Below, piece by piece: positions 38,962 to 47,355 of a stretch of 64,000 bases of DNA. The notes below the pieces were generated by a model. The model worked only from the letters and a program-made list of their open reading frames with translations. It did not search any database and had not been told where the DNA came from. The DNA comes from Saccharococcus thermophilus. Its GTDB lineage: Bacteria > Bacillota > Bacilli > Bacillales > Anoxybacillaceae. The DNA is taken from NCBI RefSeq assembly GCF_011761475.1, contig NZ_JAASRS010000001.1, forward strand, positions 2,418,001-2,482,000, given 5' to 3'. Position 1 is the stretch's first letter, and every line of letters begins with the position of its first letter. A program made the position numbers and the translations under genes.

Positions 38962-39600
38962 ATGACCAGCATGACTACTACATCCGGAAAAGATTTTTTT
39001 ACCGTTATTAACGAACGGAAATCTGTGCGGAAATATGATCCTAACGTTTCCATTAGCAAAGAAGAACTGCGCGATATTATTGAGATGGCGGGAAAAGCAC
39101 CGTCAGCGTGGAATTTGCAACATTGGCATTTTGTCGTTATTCACGGAAAAGCAGCGCAACAACGCTTATATCCAATCGCCTACCATCAGCAGCAAATTCT
39201 TGATGCCTCTGCTGTGATTGCGGTGTTAGGCGACTTAGAAGCAAATCGAAACACCGACGCGGTATATGATCCATTAGTGCAGGAAGGACAAATGGCGAAG
39301 GAGACGAAAGAACGGATTGCTCAACAAATTGAAATGGCATATACAAATAAGCAGTATGCACGCGACGCGGCATTCGAGAACGCTTCGCTTGCCGCCATGC
39401 AGCTGATGCTGGCCGCGACGGCAAAAGGATGGGCAACATGCCCGATCGGCGGCTTTGACGTCAACCAATTTAAACAGGCGTTTCCTATTTCCGACCGCTA
39501 TATTCCAATTATGCTTATTACGATCGGAAAAAGCATTTCCCCTGCCCACCGCACAACACGGCTGCCAGTTGAGGCCATTACGACATGGGTGGAGCAATGA
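38962..39600 (+). CDS. Nitroreductase-family oxidoreductase
   Basis: The 212-residue protein has the flavin nitroreductase signature: NERKSVRKYDPNV (about residues 16-28), KAPSAWNLQHWHFVVI (about 50-65), NASLAAMQLMLAATAKG and CPIGGFDV. It should bind FMN and reduce nitro or quinone compounds with NAD(P)H. B. subtilis YodC, YdgI and MhqN are relatives of this kind; which one is orthologous is not clear. The ATG at 38962 follows GGAGGCAGTAAAA. It has its own promoter and terminator. Confidence 0.85.
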   Translation: MTSMTTTSGKDFFTVINERKSVRKYDPNVSISKEELRDIIEMAGKAPSAWNLQHWHFVVIHGKAAQQRLYPIAYHQQQILDASAVIAVLGDLEANRNTDAVYDPLVQEGQMAKETKERIAQQIEMAYTNKQYARDAAFENASLAAMQLMLAATAKGWATCPIGGFDVNQFKQAFPISDRYIPIMLITIGKSISPAHRTTRLPVEAITTWVEQ

Positions 39601-39611
39601 TCGCGTTAGTA

Positions 39612-39647
39612 AAAAGATGACCTGCAAAAAAACAGGTCATCTTTTTT
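39612..39647. terminator. Bidirectional terminator between nitroreductase and kinase genes
   Basis: AAAAGATGACCTG and CAGGTCATCTTTT form a 13-bp stem with an A-rich loop and T-run. It overlaps the last codons of the convergent kinase gene. Confidence 0.8.
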
Positions 39648-40899
39648 GGTAAAATGGAAAGGATAAATGAACGGTTGTGCCTTTGCCCATTTCACTTTCT
39701 ATTTCCAACGTCCCTTTATGTTCTTGAACAATCTTCATACTGGTCGTTAACCCAAGCCCCATTCCTTTTTCTTTCAGTGTAAAAAATGGTTCGCCAATTT
39801 TTTGCAGCCGTTCTTTCGAAATGCCGATGCCAGTATCAGAAATGGTGATATGAATAACTTTTTCTTCCTTCCATACGCGTAAACGCATATCTCCTCCATT
39901 TGGCATCGCTTCAATCGCATTTTTCATGATATTGATAAACACTTGAATAATTTGATTCTGATCGCCATACATGCACGCTTTCGGCACGTTGTTGTGGACG
40001 GAAATAGAAACATTATTTAATGTCGCCTCATGTCCAATTAAATTAATGACATATCCGATCACATCGCTAAGAAAAAACGGCTTATAGTTATGGCTTTGCG
40101 GCTTTGCTAATACTAACAGCTCACTGACAATTTGATTGATCCGTTCCAGCTCGCTTAATATAATATCCATATAGGTGTCGTTTATTTGTCGAGTTTCCTG
40201 CATGACTTGAATAAATCCTTTCATCGAGGTCAACGGATTGCGAATCTCATGGGCGATTCCCGCGGCAAGTTCTCCTAATACAGACAACTTTTCCTTTTTT
40301 AATAACAGCGATTCAGCCAGCTTTTGCTGCGTAATATCGCGGCCGATCGTCAACATCCCTTTTCTGGCTCCGTTTTCTTCAAAAAGCGGCACTTTGATGA
40401 CATCAAATGTTTTGATCTCACCGTCAACGGTTTGAAGCGACTCCTCACAGCGGGTCAGCTTTCCTTTTTCCCATGCTTCTTGATCGGATTGGACGCATTG
40501 TTCAAACGCCTCTTTAAAAAACGGTACCAGCTCGCCAAGTTCACGGTCCGTTTTTCCTTTATACTCCACGTTTTCTAAGCAGTAAAGCCGCCTTCCAAAA
40601 TCGTTGACGCGAAGCCAACGCCCTTCGCTGTCTTTAAAACAAACAAAGTCCGGCATCGAGTTAATTAACGTGGAAAGCTGCTGTTCATTTTCCGTTACCT
40701 TTTCTAGTTGTTCGCGTTTCTTCAACAGCTGATAAAGGAAAATAATAGAAAGAAGGATAAAAACAGCTCCCTTTGCCGTGCTAATGATGGCATACAAATC
40801 ATGGCTAATATTCGAAAATTGAAGAATTCCGTCCGTTACGACCAACCAGCAAATGCTAAATACTGAATAGCCTACAATCACTTTTGATTTTGAGAACAC
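39637..40899 (-). CDS. PAS-containing membrane sensor histidine kinase (sporulation-kinase type)
   Basis: The 420-residue protein has two N-terminal membrane segments (about residues 7-25 and 36-56) with almost no external loop, a PAS domain (about 75-190, ending GRDITQQK), the HisKA motif GIAHEIRNPLTSMKGF and an ATPase domain with NIMKNAIEAMP, ISDTGIGI and KGMGLGLT. The HisKA and ATPase sequences resemble the KinB/KinD/KinE group that feeds phosphate to Spo0F. B. subtilis has kinD in this broad neighbourhood, but domain content differs, so no symbol is given. No response regulator is adjacent. Confidence 0.85.
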   Translation of the reverse strand: MFSKSKVIVGYSVFSICWLVVTDGILQFSNISHDLYAIISTAKGAVFILLSIIFLYQLLKKREQLEKVTENEQQLSTLINSMPDFVCFKDSEGRWLRVNDFGRRLYCLENVEYKGKTDRELGELVPFFKEAFEQCVQSDQEAWEKGKLTRCEESLQTVDGEIKTFDVIKVPLFEENGARKGMLTIGRDITQQKLAESLLLKKEKLSVLGELAAGIAHEIRNPLTSMKGFIQVMQETRQINDTYMDIILSELERINQIVSELLVLAKPQSHNYKPFFLSDVIGYVINLIGHEATLNNVSISVHNNVPKACMYGDQNQIIQVFINIMKNAIEAMPNGGDMRLRVWKEEKVIHITISDTGIGISKERLQKIGEPFFTLKEKGMGLGLTTSMKIVQEHKGTLEIESEMGKGTTVHLSFPFYQKR

Positions 40900-41011
40900 C
40901 GTATCATCGAACTCCTAACTCGCAAAATGAAATACATGATAAAATAGTGAAAAACGGCGAAGCTAAAAACGCTCCACCGCCTCTCCCTCTCTCGCGGTTC
41001 TTCTGTTGCAT

Positions 41012-41257
41012 TTACATTTCGTGCACCCAATATAGCAATTTATTGACAAGCATTTCGGTTTGTTCTTGTGCAACTACCCTTTTTAACGATAAAGCTAAAC
41101 GTTCCCTTAATGTTTCCGGCTCTTCTTCATAAGGAATGAAAAAGGACCATTCCAGATCTGGAATCGCTACCACCATGTATTCCTCTTTTTTATTTTCATA
41201 AATGTAAACTTTTGTCGGCGTTTGCTCGTCCGATATTACTGCTTTGCGAATTTTCAT
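41012..41257 (-). CDS. YueH-like small protein
   Basis: The 81-residue protein begins MKIRKAVISDEQ and contains KVYIYENKKEEYMVVAIPDLEWSF (in two parts) and a helical C-terminus. It resembles the YueH family of uncharacterised Bacillus proteins; this is from memory of the family pattern. The ATG at 41257 follows AAAGGACGGGGATTGCA. A longer in-frame start (to 41305) lacks a site. Function unknown. Confidence 0.6.
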   Translation of the reverse strand: MKIRKAVISDEQTPTKVYIYENKKEEYMVVAIPDLEWSFFIPYEEEPETLRERLALSLKRVVAQEQTEMLVNKLLYWVHEM

Positions 41258-41316
41258 TGCAATCCCCGTCCTTTGCAGCATCTTATGTTTTGTATATTTT
41301 AACAAACGGATGCCAT

Positions 41317-42066
41317 CTACTCAACATAAATCATTTTCCTCGTCATTCCCCCGTCAATGACGATATTTGCCCCAGTAATAAAATCGTTTTCATCATGGCA
41401 TAAATAAAGACAAGCGCGCGCAATGTCTTCCGGCTTGCCGACACGCCCGGCTGGATGTTGCGCATGATCTATTTGCCGCAACTTCCCATAATCCCCTGTT
41501 TCAATCCACCCCGGACTAATCGCGTTAACCCGAATATGATCGCCGGCAAGCGAAACGGCTAAAGCATGGGTCAGGGATAAAATTCCGCCTTTCGAAGCAG
41601 CGTATGCTTCCGAATTTGGCTCAGACATGAGCGCCCTTGTAGACGCAATGTTGACAATCGCTCCGCCTTTTGCGTTTTTTCGCATATATTTCGCCGCCTC
41701 ACGCGAGGCAAAAAAGACGCTGCGCAAATTAGTGTGAAGCACATCCTCCCATTCTTCCACCGTCAGTTCGTATGGGGACTTCCATCTTGACACACCGGCA
41801 TTATTAATCAAATAATGCAAGCATCCATATGTTTCAAACGTTACTTTCATGAGACGTTCAATTTCGTCAACTTTTCGAACATCCGTTGGAACGAAACGGG
41901 TTTCCCATCCTTTTTCCCGCAGCGCTAGAGCAAGCTGTTCTCCTTTTTCTTCCGCAATATCAGCAATGACAACCTTCGCTCCTTTTTCGGCAAACATAGT
42001 GGCAATGGCTTTTCCAATTCCATTCGCCCCACCAGTTATGATGACGACTTTTCTAGAGAAATTCAC
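41317..42066 (-). CDS. Short-chain dehydrogenase/reductase
   Basis: The 249-residue classical SDR has ITGGANGIGKAIA (about residues 10-22), NNAGVSRW, a serine in NIASTRALMS, the catalytic YAASKGG (about 153-159), SPGWIET and TGANIVIDGGMTRKM. It should oxidise or reduce an alcohol or ketone with NAD(P); the substrate is unknown. The only close neighbour on this strand is the YueH-like gene. Confidence 0.85.
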   Translation of the reverse strand: MNFSRKVVIITGGANGIGKAIATMFAEKGAKVVIADIAEEKGEQLALALREKGWETRFVPTDVRKVDEIERLMKVTFETYGCLHYLINNAGVSRWKSPYELTVEEWEDVLHTNLRSVFFASREAAKYMRKNAKGGAIVNIASTRALMSEPNSEAYAASKGGILSLTHALAVSLAGDHIRVNAISPGWIETGDYGKLRQIDHAQHPAGRVGKPEDIARACLYLCHDENDFITGANIVIDGGMTRKMIYVE

Positions 42067-42187
42067 TGCTTCCCAACCTCTTCCCTGTTCATTTTTTTAC
42101 CTTTTGAGAACAGTTGCGTTCATTGGCGATTCACCTACTAACAATAAGTATATCATCTATACGACGAGAATTCATTTGACAAGAAAA

Positions 42188-42209
42188 AAAGACCGCAGCA
42201 GTAGCGGCC
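42188..42209 (-). terminator. Terminator of the Pro/Met/Gly/Tyr-rich gene
   Basis: GGCCGC and GCGGTC arms with one mismatch are followed by TTTTTTTC on the minus strand, 13 bases after the stop. Confidence 0.65.
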
Positions 42210-42221
42210 TTCTTATAAAGG

Positions 42222-42860
42222 TTAACGGTATGGCATATAAGGAGCTGGATAAAACGCTCCGTACGGCGCCATCCCTCCATAATAGGAAGTTGGGCCATAA
42301 TAGCCGCCTACCGGCATTCCCCCAAACGGCATCATTGGACCGTACATAGGATACGAAACAGGCGGAGCCATTCCTGCTGTTGGAAACATTGGTGCCGGAG
42401 CAGCAGGGCTTGCCATCCCACTAACGGTTCCCGGCATTTGCCCTGTATACGGGACAGCCATTTCCCCATCCTGCATCAGCGGCGGTGCAGGGGCATTGTT
42501 ATCGCTCATCGGTAAGCTAGCACCGCCGACAGCCGTATGTGGCATCGTTCCCGGGTCAAACTGCATCGCCGGCGGAGCCATATCATAACCATCGTCATGT
42601 GTAACGAGCGGCATGCTATGTGCAGCTGGATAGCACCAATCGATTGGCGGGCAACCGTACATCGGCATCATCGGATAAGAAACAATCGGCATTGGTGCCG
42701 GCGGCGGAACATTAGGCGGAACATTCTCGGAAGCAATCGGCATCGATGCCGGCGGGACATTGTTGTCTACCCTCTCTATTTCATCATCTATTCTTTGTCC
42801 CCCATCATAGCCTTGTTCAGAAAAAAACGGATCATTCATATACGAATCCCAGTGATTCAT
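42222..42860 (-). CDS. Low-complexity Pro/Met/Gly/Tyr-rich protein, candidate spore coat component
   Basis: The 212-residue protein starts with an ordinary acidic stretch (MNHWDSYMNDPFFSEQGYDG). From about residue 35 it is built of Pro, Met, Gly, Tyr and Ala with motifs such as VSYPMMPMYG, PVSYPMYGPMMPF and GGYYGPTSYYGGMAP. The composition resembles spore coat and exosporium proteins and the C-terminal part of SafA. It lies close to ykvT, which encodes a cortex-lytic-type enzyme. There is no signal peptide or LysM domain. Spore location is inference. The ATG follows GGGGAGAGGAAT. Confidence 0.65.
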   Translation of the reverse strand: MNHWDSYMNDPFFSEQGYDGGQRIDDEIERVDNNVPPASMPIASENVPPNVPPPAPMPIVSYPMMPMYGCPPIDWCYPAAHSMPLVTHDDGYDMAPPAMQFDPGTMPHTAVGGASLPMSDNNAPAPPLMQDGEMAVPYTGQMPGTVSGMASPAAPAPMFPTAGMAPPVSYPMYGPMMPFGGMPVGGYYGPTSYYGGMAPYGAFYPAPYMPYR

Positions 42861-43032
42861 ATTCCTCTCCCCTTCATTTTTCTTCAGGCATGCCTATGAT
42901 ACATACCCATCCATATTGTATGTGAGAACAAGCAAAGGGTGTTTACCTAAACAAAAATGGGTATTTATCCTGAAGCGTTATTGCGTTACTATAATGTTTG
43001 TCACAACATTCATCGATTGAGGTGGGCAAACG

Positions 43033-43227
43033 ATGGATGAAGCATTAGCAGCTAAGCTTCTTGATGAATTGCGTCATGGGAAGATTTCCGAGCTGCTAGT
43101 AAAAAAAGAAGATTTTCTTACCTTTCGCAACGTTCTTGTAAGACAAAGCGACTTTAAACATTTCCGCGGCATTGCCCAGCGGGGGGGAGACGTTATTTAT
43201 CACTATCTTCAAACCCCACGAAGCTAA
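43033..43227 (+). CDS. Small uncharacterised protein
   Basis: The 64-residue protein ([20 protein letters not shown] and so on) is soluble and mostly helical, with [22 protein letters not shown] near the C-terminus. The ATG follows GAGGTGGGCAAACG and a terminator follows. I do not recognise the family. It precedes ykvT on the same strand, with a terminator between them. Confidence 0.6.
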   Translation: MDEALAAKLLDELRHGKISELLVKKEDFLTFRNVLVRQSDFKHFRGIAQRGGDVIYHYLQTPRS

Positions 43228-43248
43228 CTGTTCATCCATTTCCAATGA

Positions 43249-43281
43249 ATGCTGATTTCCTTATGTGGAAATCGGCATTTT
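43249..43281 (+). terminator. Terminator of the 64-aa gene
   Basis: GCTGATTTCC and GGAAATCGGC pair (one G-T) and ATTTTTTC follows. Confidence 0.75.
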
Positions 43282-43419
43282 TTCGTGACGGAGAAATTTC
43301 CAGCATGTCTATCAAACTAGCAATATCAATGGATGACGCGATTTTCCAACATTTAGATAATGATAGAATCGAAAATCCTTGTTACTCTAGTAACGAGTTC
43401 ACAAGAAGGAGGGAATTTT

Positions 43420-44010
43420 ATGAAAAATATAAGGAAATGGATGTTAGCTTCCGTTCTCTGCAGCGCCTTTCTATTTGGAGGCCATGCGGATGCAGCGACT
43501 ACACATATAGTAAAACCAGGGGAAACGCTCTGGAAAATTGCCAAACAACATGGGGTTTCACTAAAACAGTTGCAAAAGCAGAATAATAAGTATACCGATT
43601 TGCTATTCCCTGGCGAAAAGCTAGTGATTCCGAATTCCACTATTTCTGCAAGTGAAAAAGATTTATTGGCCCGCCTTGTTCACGCTGAGGCGAAAGGAGA
43701 GCCGTATGCAGGAAAGGTTGCCGTAGCAACCGTTGTATTAAACCGTGTCGATCATCCGGATTTTCCAGATACAATTCGCGGGGTCATTTATGAGCGCTCT
43801 GGCGGTCATTATGCATTCACACCGGTGCAAAATGGAACGATTAATGAACCAGCCGACCGTGAATCATATTGCGCCGTTGAAGAAGCCCTTGCTTTTCGCG
43901 GTTTAGGAAATGGCTCCTTGTACTTTTATAATCCAAAAACGGCGAAAAGCAAATGGGTGAGCACAAGACAAGTCACTGTTGTAATTGGAAACCACGTATT
44001 TGCCAAGTAA
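43420..44010 (+). CDS. ykvT: LysM-domain cell wall hydrolase YkvT (SleB-like)
   Basis: The 196-residue protein has a signal peptide (about residues 1-26), one LysM domain (about 28-71, THIVKPGETLWKIAKQHGVS) and a C-terminal Hydrolase_2 domain (about 80-196) with LVHAEAKGEPYAGKVAVATV and FYNPKTAKSKWV. This domain is that of SleB lytic transglycosylases, with glutamate in HAEAKGE as the likely catalyst. It matches B. subtilis YkvT. It probably acts on spore cortex or vegetative peptidoglycan. ATG 43420 follows AGAAGGAGGGAATTTT. Confidence 0.88.
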   Translation: MKNIRKWMLASVLCSAFLFGGHADAATTHIVKPGETLWKIAKQHGVSLKQLQKQNNKYTDLLFPGEKLVIPNSTISASEKDLLARLVHAEAKGEPYAGKVAVATVVLNRVDHPDFPDTIRGVIYERSGGHYAFTPVQNGTINEPADRESYCAVEEALAFRGLGNGSLYFYNPKTAKSKWVSTRQVTVVIGNHVFAK

Positions 44011-44016
44011 AGAAAG

Positions 44017-44047
44017 GAGCTTGAGAACAGCTCCTTTCTTTTTTAAT
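44017..44047 (+). terminator. Terminator of ykvT
   Basis: GAAAGGAGCT and AGCTCCTTTC form a perfect stem followed by TTTTTTA. Confidence 0.85.
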
Positions 44048-44128
44048 AAAAAACAGCAAAGCCCTTTACTTAAACAAGAAAATGAGGCAAACTATAACAA
44101 AAGAAAAAATGCAAAAAGGAGAATATGG

Positions 44129-44308
44129 ATGATGAAAAAAGCAAAAATCGGCGATATTATCGAGTTTAAAAACGGATTGCGCGGAATTGTGGAAAAGGTG
44201 AATGAAAACTCTGTCATCGTGGATTTAACGTATATGGAAAATTATCGAGAATTAGATTTACAAGAACGAACCGTCGTCAATCATAAGAATTACAAAATTG
44301 TTGAATAA
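44129..44308 (+). CDS. ykvS: YkvS family small protein
   Basis: The 59-residue protein (KAKIGDIIEFKNGLRGIVEK at the start, NHKNYKIVE at the end) matches YkvS, which lies beside ykvT in B. subtilis. The predicted small beta-barrel fold resembles nucleic-acid-binding or KOW-like modules; no function is known. The ATG at 44129 follows AAAAGGAGAATATGG, and a second ATG follows directly. Longer in-frame starts have no site. Confidence 0.8.
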   Translation: MMKKAKIGDIIEFKNGLRGIVEKVNENSVIVDLTYMENYRELDLQERTVVNHKNYKIVE

Positions 44309-44323
44309 AAAGAAAAGAAGAAG

Positions 44324-44352
44324 AGGCTGCTTTCTAAAACAGCCTCTTTTCG
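44324..44352 (+). terminator. Terminator of ykvS
   Basis: GAGGCTG and CAGCCTC enclose a ten-base loop, followed by TTTTCGTTTTT. Confidence 0.8.
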
Positions 44353-44455
44353 TTTTTAGCAAAGAAATACACGCTGGCTGATCTGACCGTACTGGCTTGG
44401 CAAAAAAGTAGCGCTGTAAAATGAATCGGAAAAATGCTTTTAGGAAAAATACCGA

Positions 44456-44785
44456 TTAACGGTTATCGACTTTTTCCGGATACAAATCGTGGTTCATTAA
44501 GCGATATTCTGCCATTTTCTCATACTTTGTTCCAGGACGGCCCCAGTTGCAGTACGGATCGATCGAAATGCCGCCGCGCGGCGTAAATTTTCCCCATACT
44601 TCAATATAACGCGGCTCCATCACTTTAATTAAATCGTTCATAATAATATTGACGCAGTCTTCATGGAAATCGCCATGATTGCGGAAGCTGAATAAATACA
44701 GCTTTAGTGATTTGCTTTCGACGCATTTTTTATCGGGAATATAGCTAATGTAAATCGTCGCGAAGTCCGGTTGTCCGGTTTTTGG
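44456..44785 (-). CDS. queF: queF exon 2 (NADPH-dependent 7-cyano-7-deazaguanine reductase, residues 57-165)
   Basis: This frame starts at the codons for [17 protein letters not shown] and ends PEKVDNR, the exact C-terminal two thirds of QueF ([40 protein letters not shown]). Joined to 45987-46154 it makes a 165-residue QueF, the usual length. QueF reduces preQ0 to preQ1 in queuosine synthesis. The exon begins one base after the intron's terminal G. The annotated ATG-start ORF extending to 44800 reads into intron sequence and is not a separate gene. Confidence 0.9.
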   Translation of the reverse strand, partial: PKTGQPDFATIYISYIPDKKCVESKSLKLYLFSFRNHGDFHEDCVNIIMNDLIKVMEPRYIEVWGKFTPRGGISIDPYCNWGRPGTKYEKMAEYRLMNHDLYPEKVDNR

Positions 44786-45986
44786 CCTCTGTTTTAACAA
44801 ACAGGTGGACTATATCTTATTCTTATTCAACTGCGATATTGAATAAGAACCCTTGCGCTTCCACCATAATGATGTATATTACATCATCATGGTGTACTCT
44901 ACTCTCTTCCTCCAACACTACTCTTACTCGCTTCATGTTGGAGTGATTTCGATAGTCTCTGCACCTTCCTCAAATTTAGAGAACATTTGGATTTCCTAGT
45001 CTCCTGCATTCCCCCTAAATTTGAGGCTTGGCTCAGGGTTGGAGAAATAAGGTTCTAAGAGATAAAGAAGTTGGTTTTCTTCCCAGTTTCTAATAGCAAA
45101 GTTATCTTGCTTATGAATATGTTGATGGCAGGAAGGACATAGGCATTTATAAATTTTATCATGATGTTGTTTGTGAAAAATATGCATTTGAGTTATTACG
45201 GACATCGTATTTAATTGATTAACTTGGCTTAAATAAAAGCAAATGGCGTCAAAAATTTTAGTAAAAGACAAGACATGATGGCCATTGCAGGCTATTGTCT
45301 TTTTACCACAAGATTCACATGTATAATCTCTTTCAATAACAATATGCTTATTCCATGTATCCAATACATATTGTTTTACATATATACGATCAACTTCCTT
45401 ATAAACATGTGAGCTATAAAATCCGCCTTTCCAATTTGAATTTTTTCGTCCTTTTTGCCTAGCAGACAAATTTTCCTTAAAACTGGTCGACCTCTTCACA
45501 TTTTTATTGGAAAGCGAAATCTTATTTTTGATTTTTTGTGCTTTTTCCACCCCATGGATTTCTTCATACCGTTTATTTTTATACATGATCTCCGCTTTCC
45601 TCTTATTAGCAACGGAATACCTGTGCTTTTTTCTTTCTACAATATTGTTCCAAATTTCAATGCCATACCACTGAATAATTTTTTCTTTTTCAGAATGTTT
45701 GGGAAGCCCATGAATTTGACGCCATCTGTCAACACTAGACCAATCAAGCCCCCATTCTTTCGATAATTCATTAATACTTTTCCCCTCATAAATAAACTGG
45801 CTTATAAACCACTCTTTATCTCTCCAAGGAGTTTGCGACAATACAAGCACCTCCACGAACATAAGTTCTTATTGCTTGTATTGTATACCAACTCCCATAC
45901 TATTTCTACTATTTTCTCCCTTATTCTCTTCCCCTGAATTCACAAGGTTTAGCCGACAGTGTCACCACTGAAGTGTGCCCTCATTG
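44786..45986 (-). other. Group I intron in queF, inserted after the catalytic-cysteine codon
   Basis: The 1,201-nt insertion has group I intron hallmarks on the minus strand. P: UCAGGGG (45937-45931) pairs with Q: CCCUGAGCCAAGCC (45038-45025), making P4. P6 is a 12-bp CCTCAAATTTAG / CTAAATTTGAGG stem. R is GTGCAGAGACTATCG (44965-44951) and S is AAGATATAGTCC (44818-44807); GACTAT and ATAGTC pair as P7. Exon 1 ends UGUGU, which pairs with the internal guide GCACA nine bases into the intron, giving the expected U-G at the 5' splice site. The intron ends in G. Splicing restores QueF exactly. Confidence 0.88.
44996..45862 (-). CDS. Intron-encoded HNH homing endonuclease with NUMOD3 motif
   Basis: The protein (288 residues from ATG 45862) starts with a helix-turn-helix-like segment (SINELSKEWGLDWSSVDRWR), has NUMOD3-type repeats (KISLSNKN, LSARQKGRKNSNWKGGF) and an HNH domain with zinc ligands CESCGKK and CLCPSCHQHIH around the GHHVLSF histidines. 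Such enzymes cut intronless alleles and spread the intron. It lies in the P5 loop: its last codons (NPEPSLKFRG) are written in the Q and P6 strands of the ribozyme. A TTG at 45841 behind GGAGGTGCTTGTA is a better start by its ribosome binding site than the ATG at 45862. Confidence 0.85.
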   Translation of the reverse strand: MFVEVLVLSQTPWRDKEWFISQFIYEGKSINELSKEWGLDWSSVDRWRQIHGLPKHSEKEKIIQWYGIEIWNNIVERKKHRYSVANKRKAEIMYKNKRYEEIHGVEKAQKIKNKISLSNKNVKRSTSFKENLSARQKGRKNSNWKGGFYSSHVYKEVDRIYVKQYVLDTWNKHIVIERDYTCESCGKKTIACNGHHVLSFTKIFDAICFYLSQVNQLNTMSVITQMHIFHKQHHDKIYKCLCPSCHQHIHKQDNFAIRNWEENQLLYLLEPYFSNPEPSLKFRGNAGD

Positions 45987-46154
45987 ACACAAGCTCGTAA
46001 ACTCCGGACAATTGAACTTCACGAAATAATCGCGGTCAGGGTGTTTGTTTTCGAATACTTCCAACACCTCTGGACTGTACTCGAATAAATATTTTGTCCC
46101 TTGATTCCCCAATAACGTAAGATTTTTTAACTCTTCATCTTTTCTACCTGCCAT
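45987..46154 (-). CDS. queF: queF exon 1 (residues 1-56, ending at the catalytic cysteine)
   Basis: Exon 1 encodes [20 protein letters not shown] through NCPEFTSLC. The last codon is the thioimide-forming cysteine of QueF (Cys56 here, Cys55 in B. subtilis). In unspliced RNA the next codons are CAA and TGA, so translation would stop at residue 57 and give no enzyme. The ATG at 46154 follows GAGGAAAGGGGAAAAAACG. The gene starts 32 bases after queE, the last position in the queCDEF operon. Confidence 0.9.
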
Positions 46155-46186
46155 CGTTTTTTCCCCTTTCCTCATCGTTTTTGAAT

Positions 46187-46918
46187 TTATACGCCGCGCT
46201 TGTTCCCCCACAACAGGGTGTGCAGCTGCGGCAAGACGCGCACGTCATTCAGCTCGTTCGACTGCGCCACTTTTTCCACGAGCCACTCCAGCCTTGCTAA
46301 AAGCTGCGTGCGCAGCGTGGCATCGTCCGCTTCTGTTGTATCGGCATTGCCGACTTGCAAATAAAACGGGATGCCCGGATAGCGCCGGTGCACCCTTTTT
46401 GCATAGTCGAAATCGATGTCATCGAACACGACGACCTTTAAGCTCATATGAGACGCCCGTCCCGCGTCCGCCAACTTTTTCACGATGTGATCGAGCATGG
46501 CAAAATCGGTATCCATGCCTGAACTTGGCGGTTTTGGCGAAATGGTTACCTCATCGATATGGTACAGCCATTCTTGCCAGCGGCTTCCTTGCGTTTCAAC
46601 CGCAATGCGGATTCCTTTATTTTTTAATAATAATACAAGCTCTTCAAGCGCTTGGATGAGAACTGGATTTCCTCCCGAGATGGTCACATGGCTGAAACGG
46701 TCGCCGCCAAGTTCATACAGCCGCTCCCAAATTTGCTCCGCCGTCATTGGCCGAATTTCCTCTTTTGCCGACCCATCCCATGTAAAAGCGGAATCGCACC
46801 AACGGCAGCGGTAGTCGCAGCCGGCGGTGCGGACAAACATCGTTTTTTGCCCGATCACCATCCCTTCCCCTTGGATCGTCGGTCCGAAAATTTCAAGGAC
46901 GGGAATCGTTTTCGCCAT
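46187..46918 (-). CDS. queE: 7-carboxy-7-deazaguanine synthase
   Basis: The 243-residue radical-SAM enzyme has CDYRCRWCD (residues 34-42) for its 4Fe-4S cluster, the TWDGSA substrate region and SGGNPVL. It converts 6-carboxytetrahydropterin to CDG, the second QueC-pathway intermediate. Its ATG overlaps the queD stop in TAATG, so translation is coupled. Length and order match B. subtilis ykvL. Confidence 0.95.
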   Translation of the reverse strand: MAKTIPVLEIFGPTIQGEGMVIGQKTMFVRTAGCDYRCRWCDSAFTWDGSAKEEIRPMTAEQIWERLYELGGDRFSHVTISGGNPVLIQALEELVLLLKNKGIRIAVETQGSRWQEWLYHIDEVTISPKPPSSGMDTDFAMLDHIVKKLADAGRASHMSLKVVVFDDIDFDYAKRVHRRYPGIPFYLQVGNADTTEADDATLRTQLLARLEWLVEKVAQSNELNDVRVLPQLHTLLWGNKRGV

Positions 46919-47355
46919 TATCGTTCCCCCACTTTTGGCCGATAAACAACATAGCTTGTCGGCGTTTCCCGCACGAACACTTGCAAACACTTTGGCTTGT
47001 TTGGCATTGTATCAAGATACGCTTGCACCGTTTCATAGATTTTTCGAGCGATGACCTCGCTTGTCGGAAAATCGTTGCTGTTTTGATCATTGAACCAATC
47101 TTGATGATCGTTCATTAGCGTATGATCAAGTTTGTCGTGAACAATCTCTTTCAATTTTTGAAAATTAACCAAAAAGCCGGCATCGTCGAGTTCGTCACCT
47201 GCCACCGTAATGTTCACGGTGTATATATGGCCATGCATGTTTGCGCATTTTCCCGCTTTTTCATGTGGAATAAAGTGAGCCGCAGCAATATGCATATCTT
47301 TATTCAATTCGTATTGGTAATTGTGAAATACTTGCGGATAAAGTTGATGTATCAT
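46918..47355 (-). CDS. queD: 6-carboxy-5,6,7,8-tetrahydropterin synthase
   Basis: The 145-residue protein belongs to the PTPS/QueD family. Zinc ligands are in AAAHFIPH and MHGHIYTV, with the catalytic cysteine in KCANMHGH and the glutamate in VRETPTS near the end. It makes 6-carboxytetrahydropterin from dihydroneopterin triphosphate. It overlaps queC by four bases and queE by one. Confidence 0.95.
   Translation of the reverse strand: MIHQLYPQVFHNYQYELNKDMHIAAAHFIPHEKAGKCANMHGHIYTVNITVAGDELDDAGFLVNFQKLKEIVHDKLDHTLMNDHQDWFNDQNSNDFPTSEVIARKIYETVQAYLDTMPNKPKCLQVFVRETPTSYVVYRPKVGER

Noticed and set aside
44786-45986. Intein or group II intron
   Set aside because: The insert has in-frame stops right after Cys56 and no reverse transcriptase or splicing blocks; the core sequences are of group I type.
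44456-46211. queF as a pseudogene plus an unrelated HNH gene
   Set aside because: The break restores to exactly 165 residues without loss or gain, and the inserted DNA has group I core sequences, so an intron explains it better than decay.
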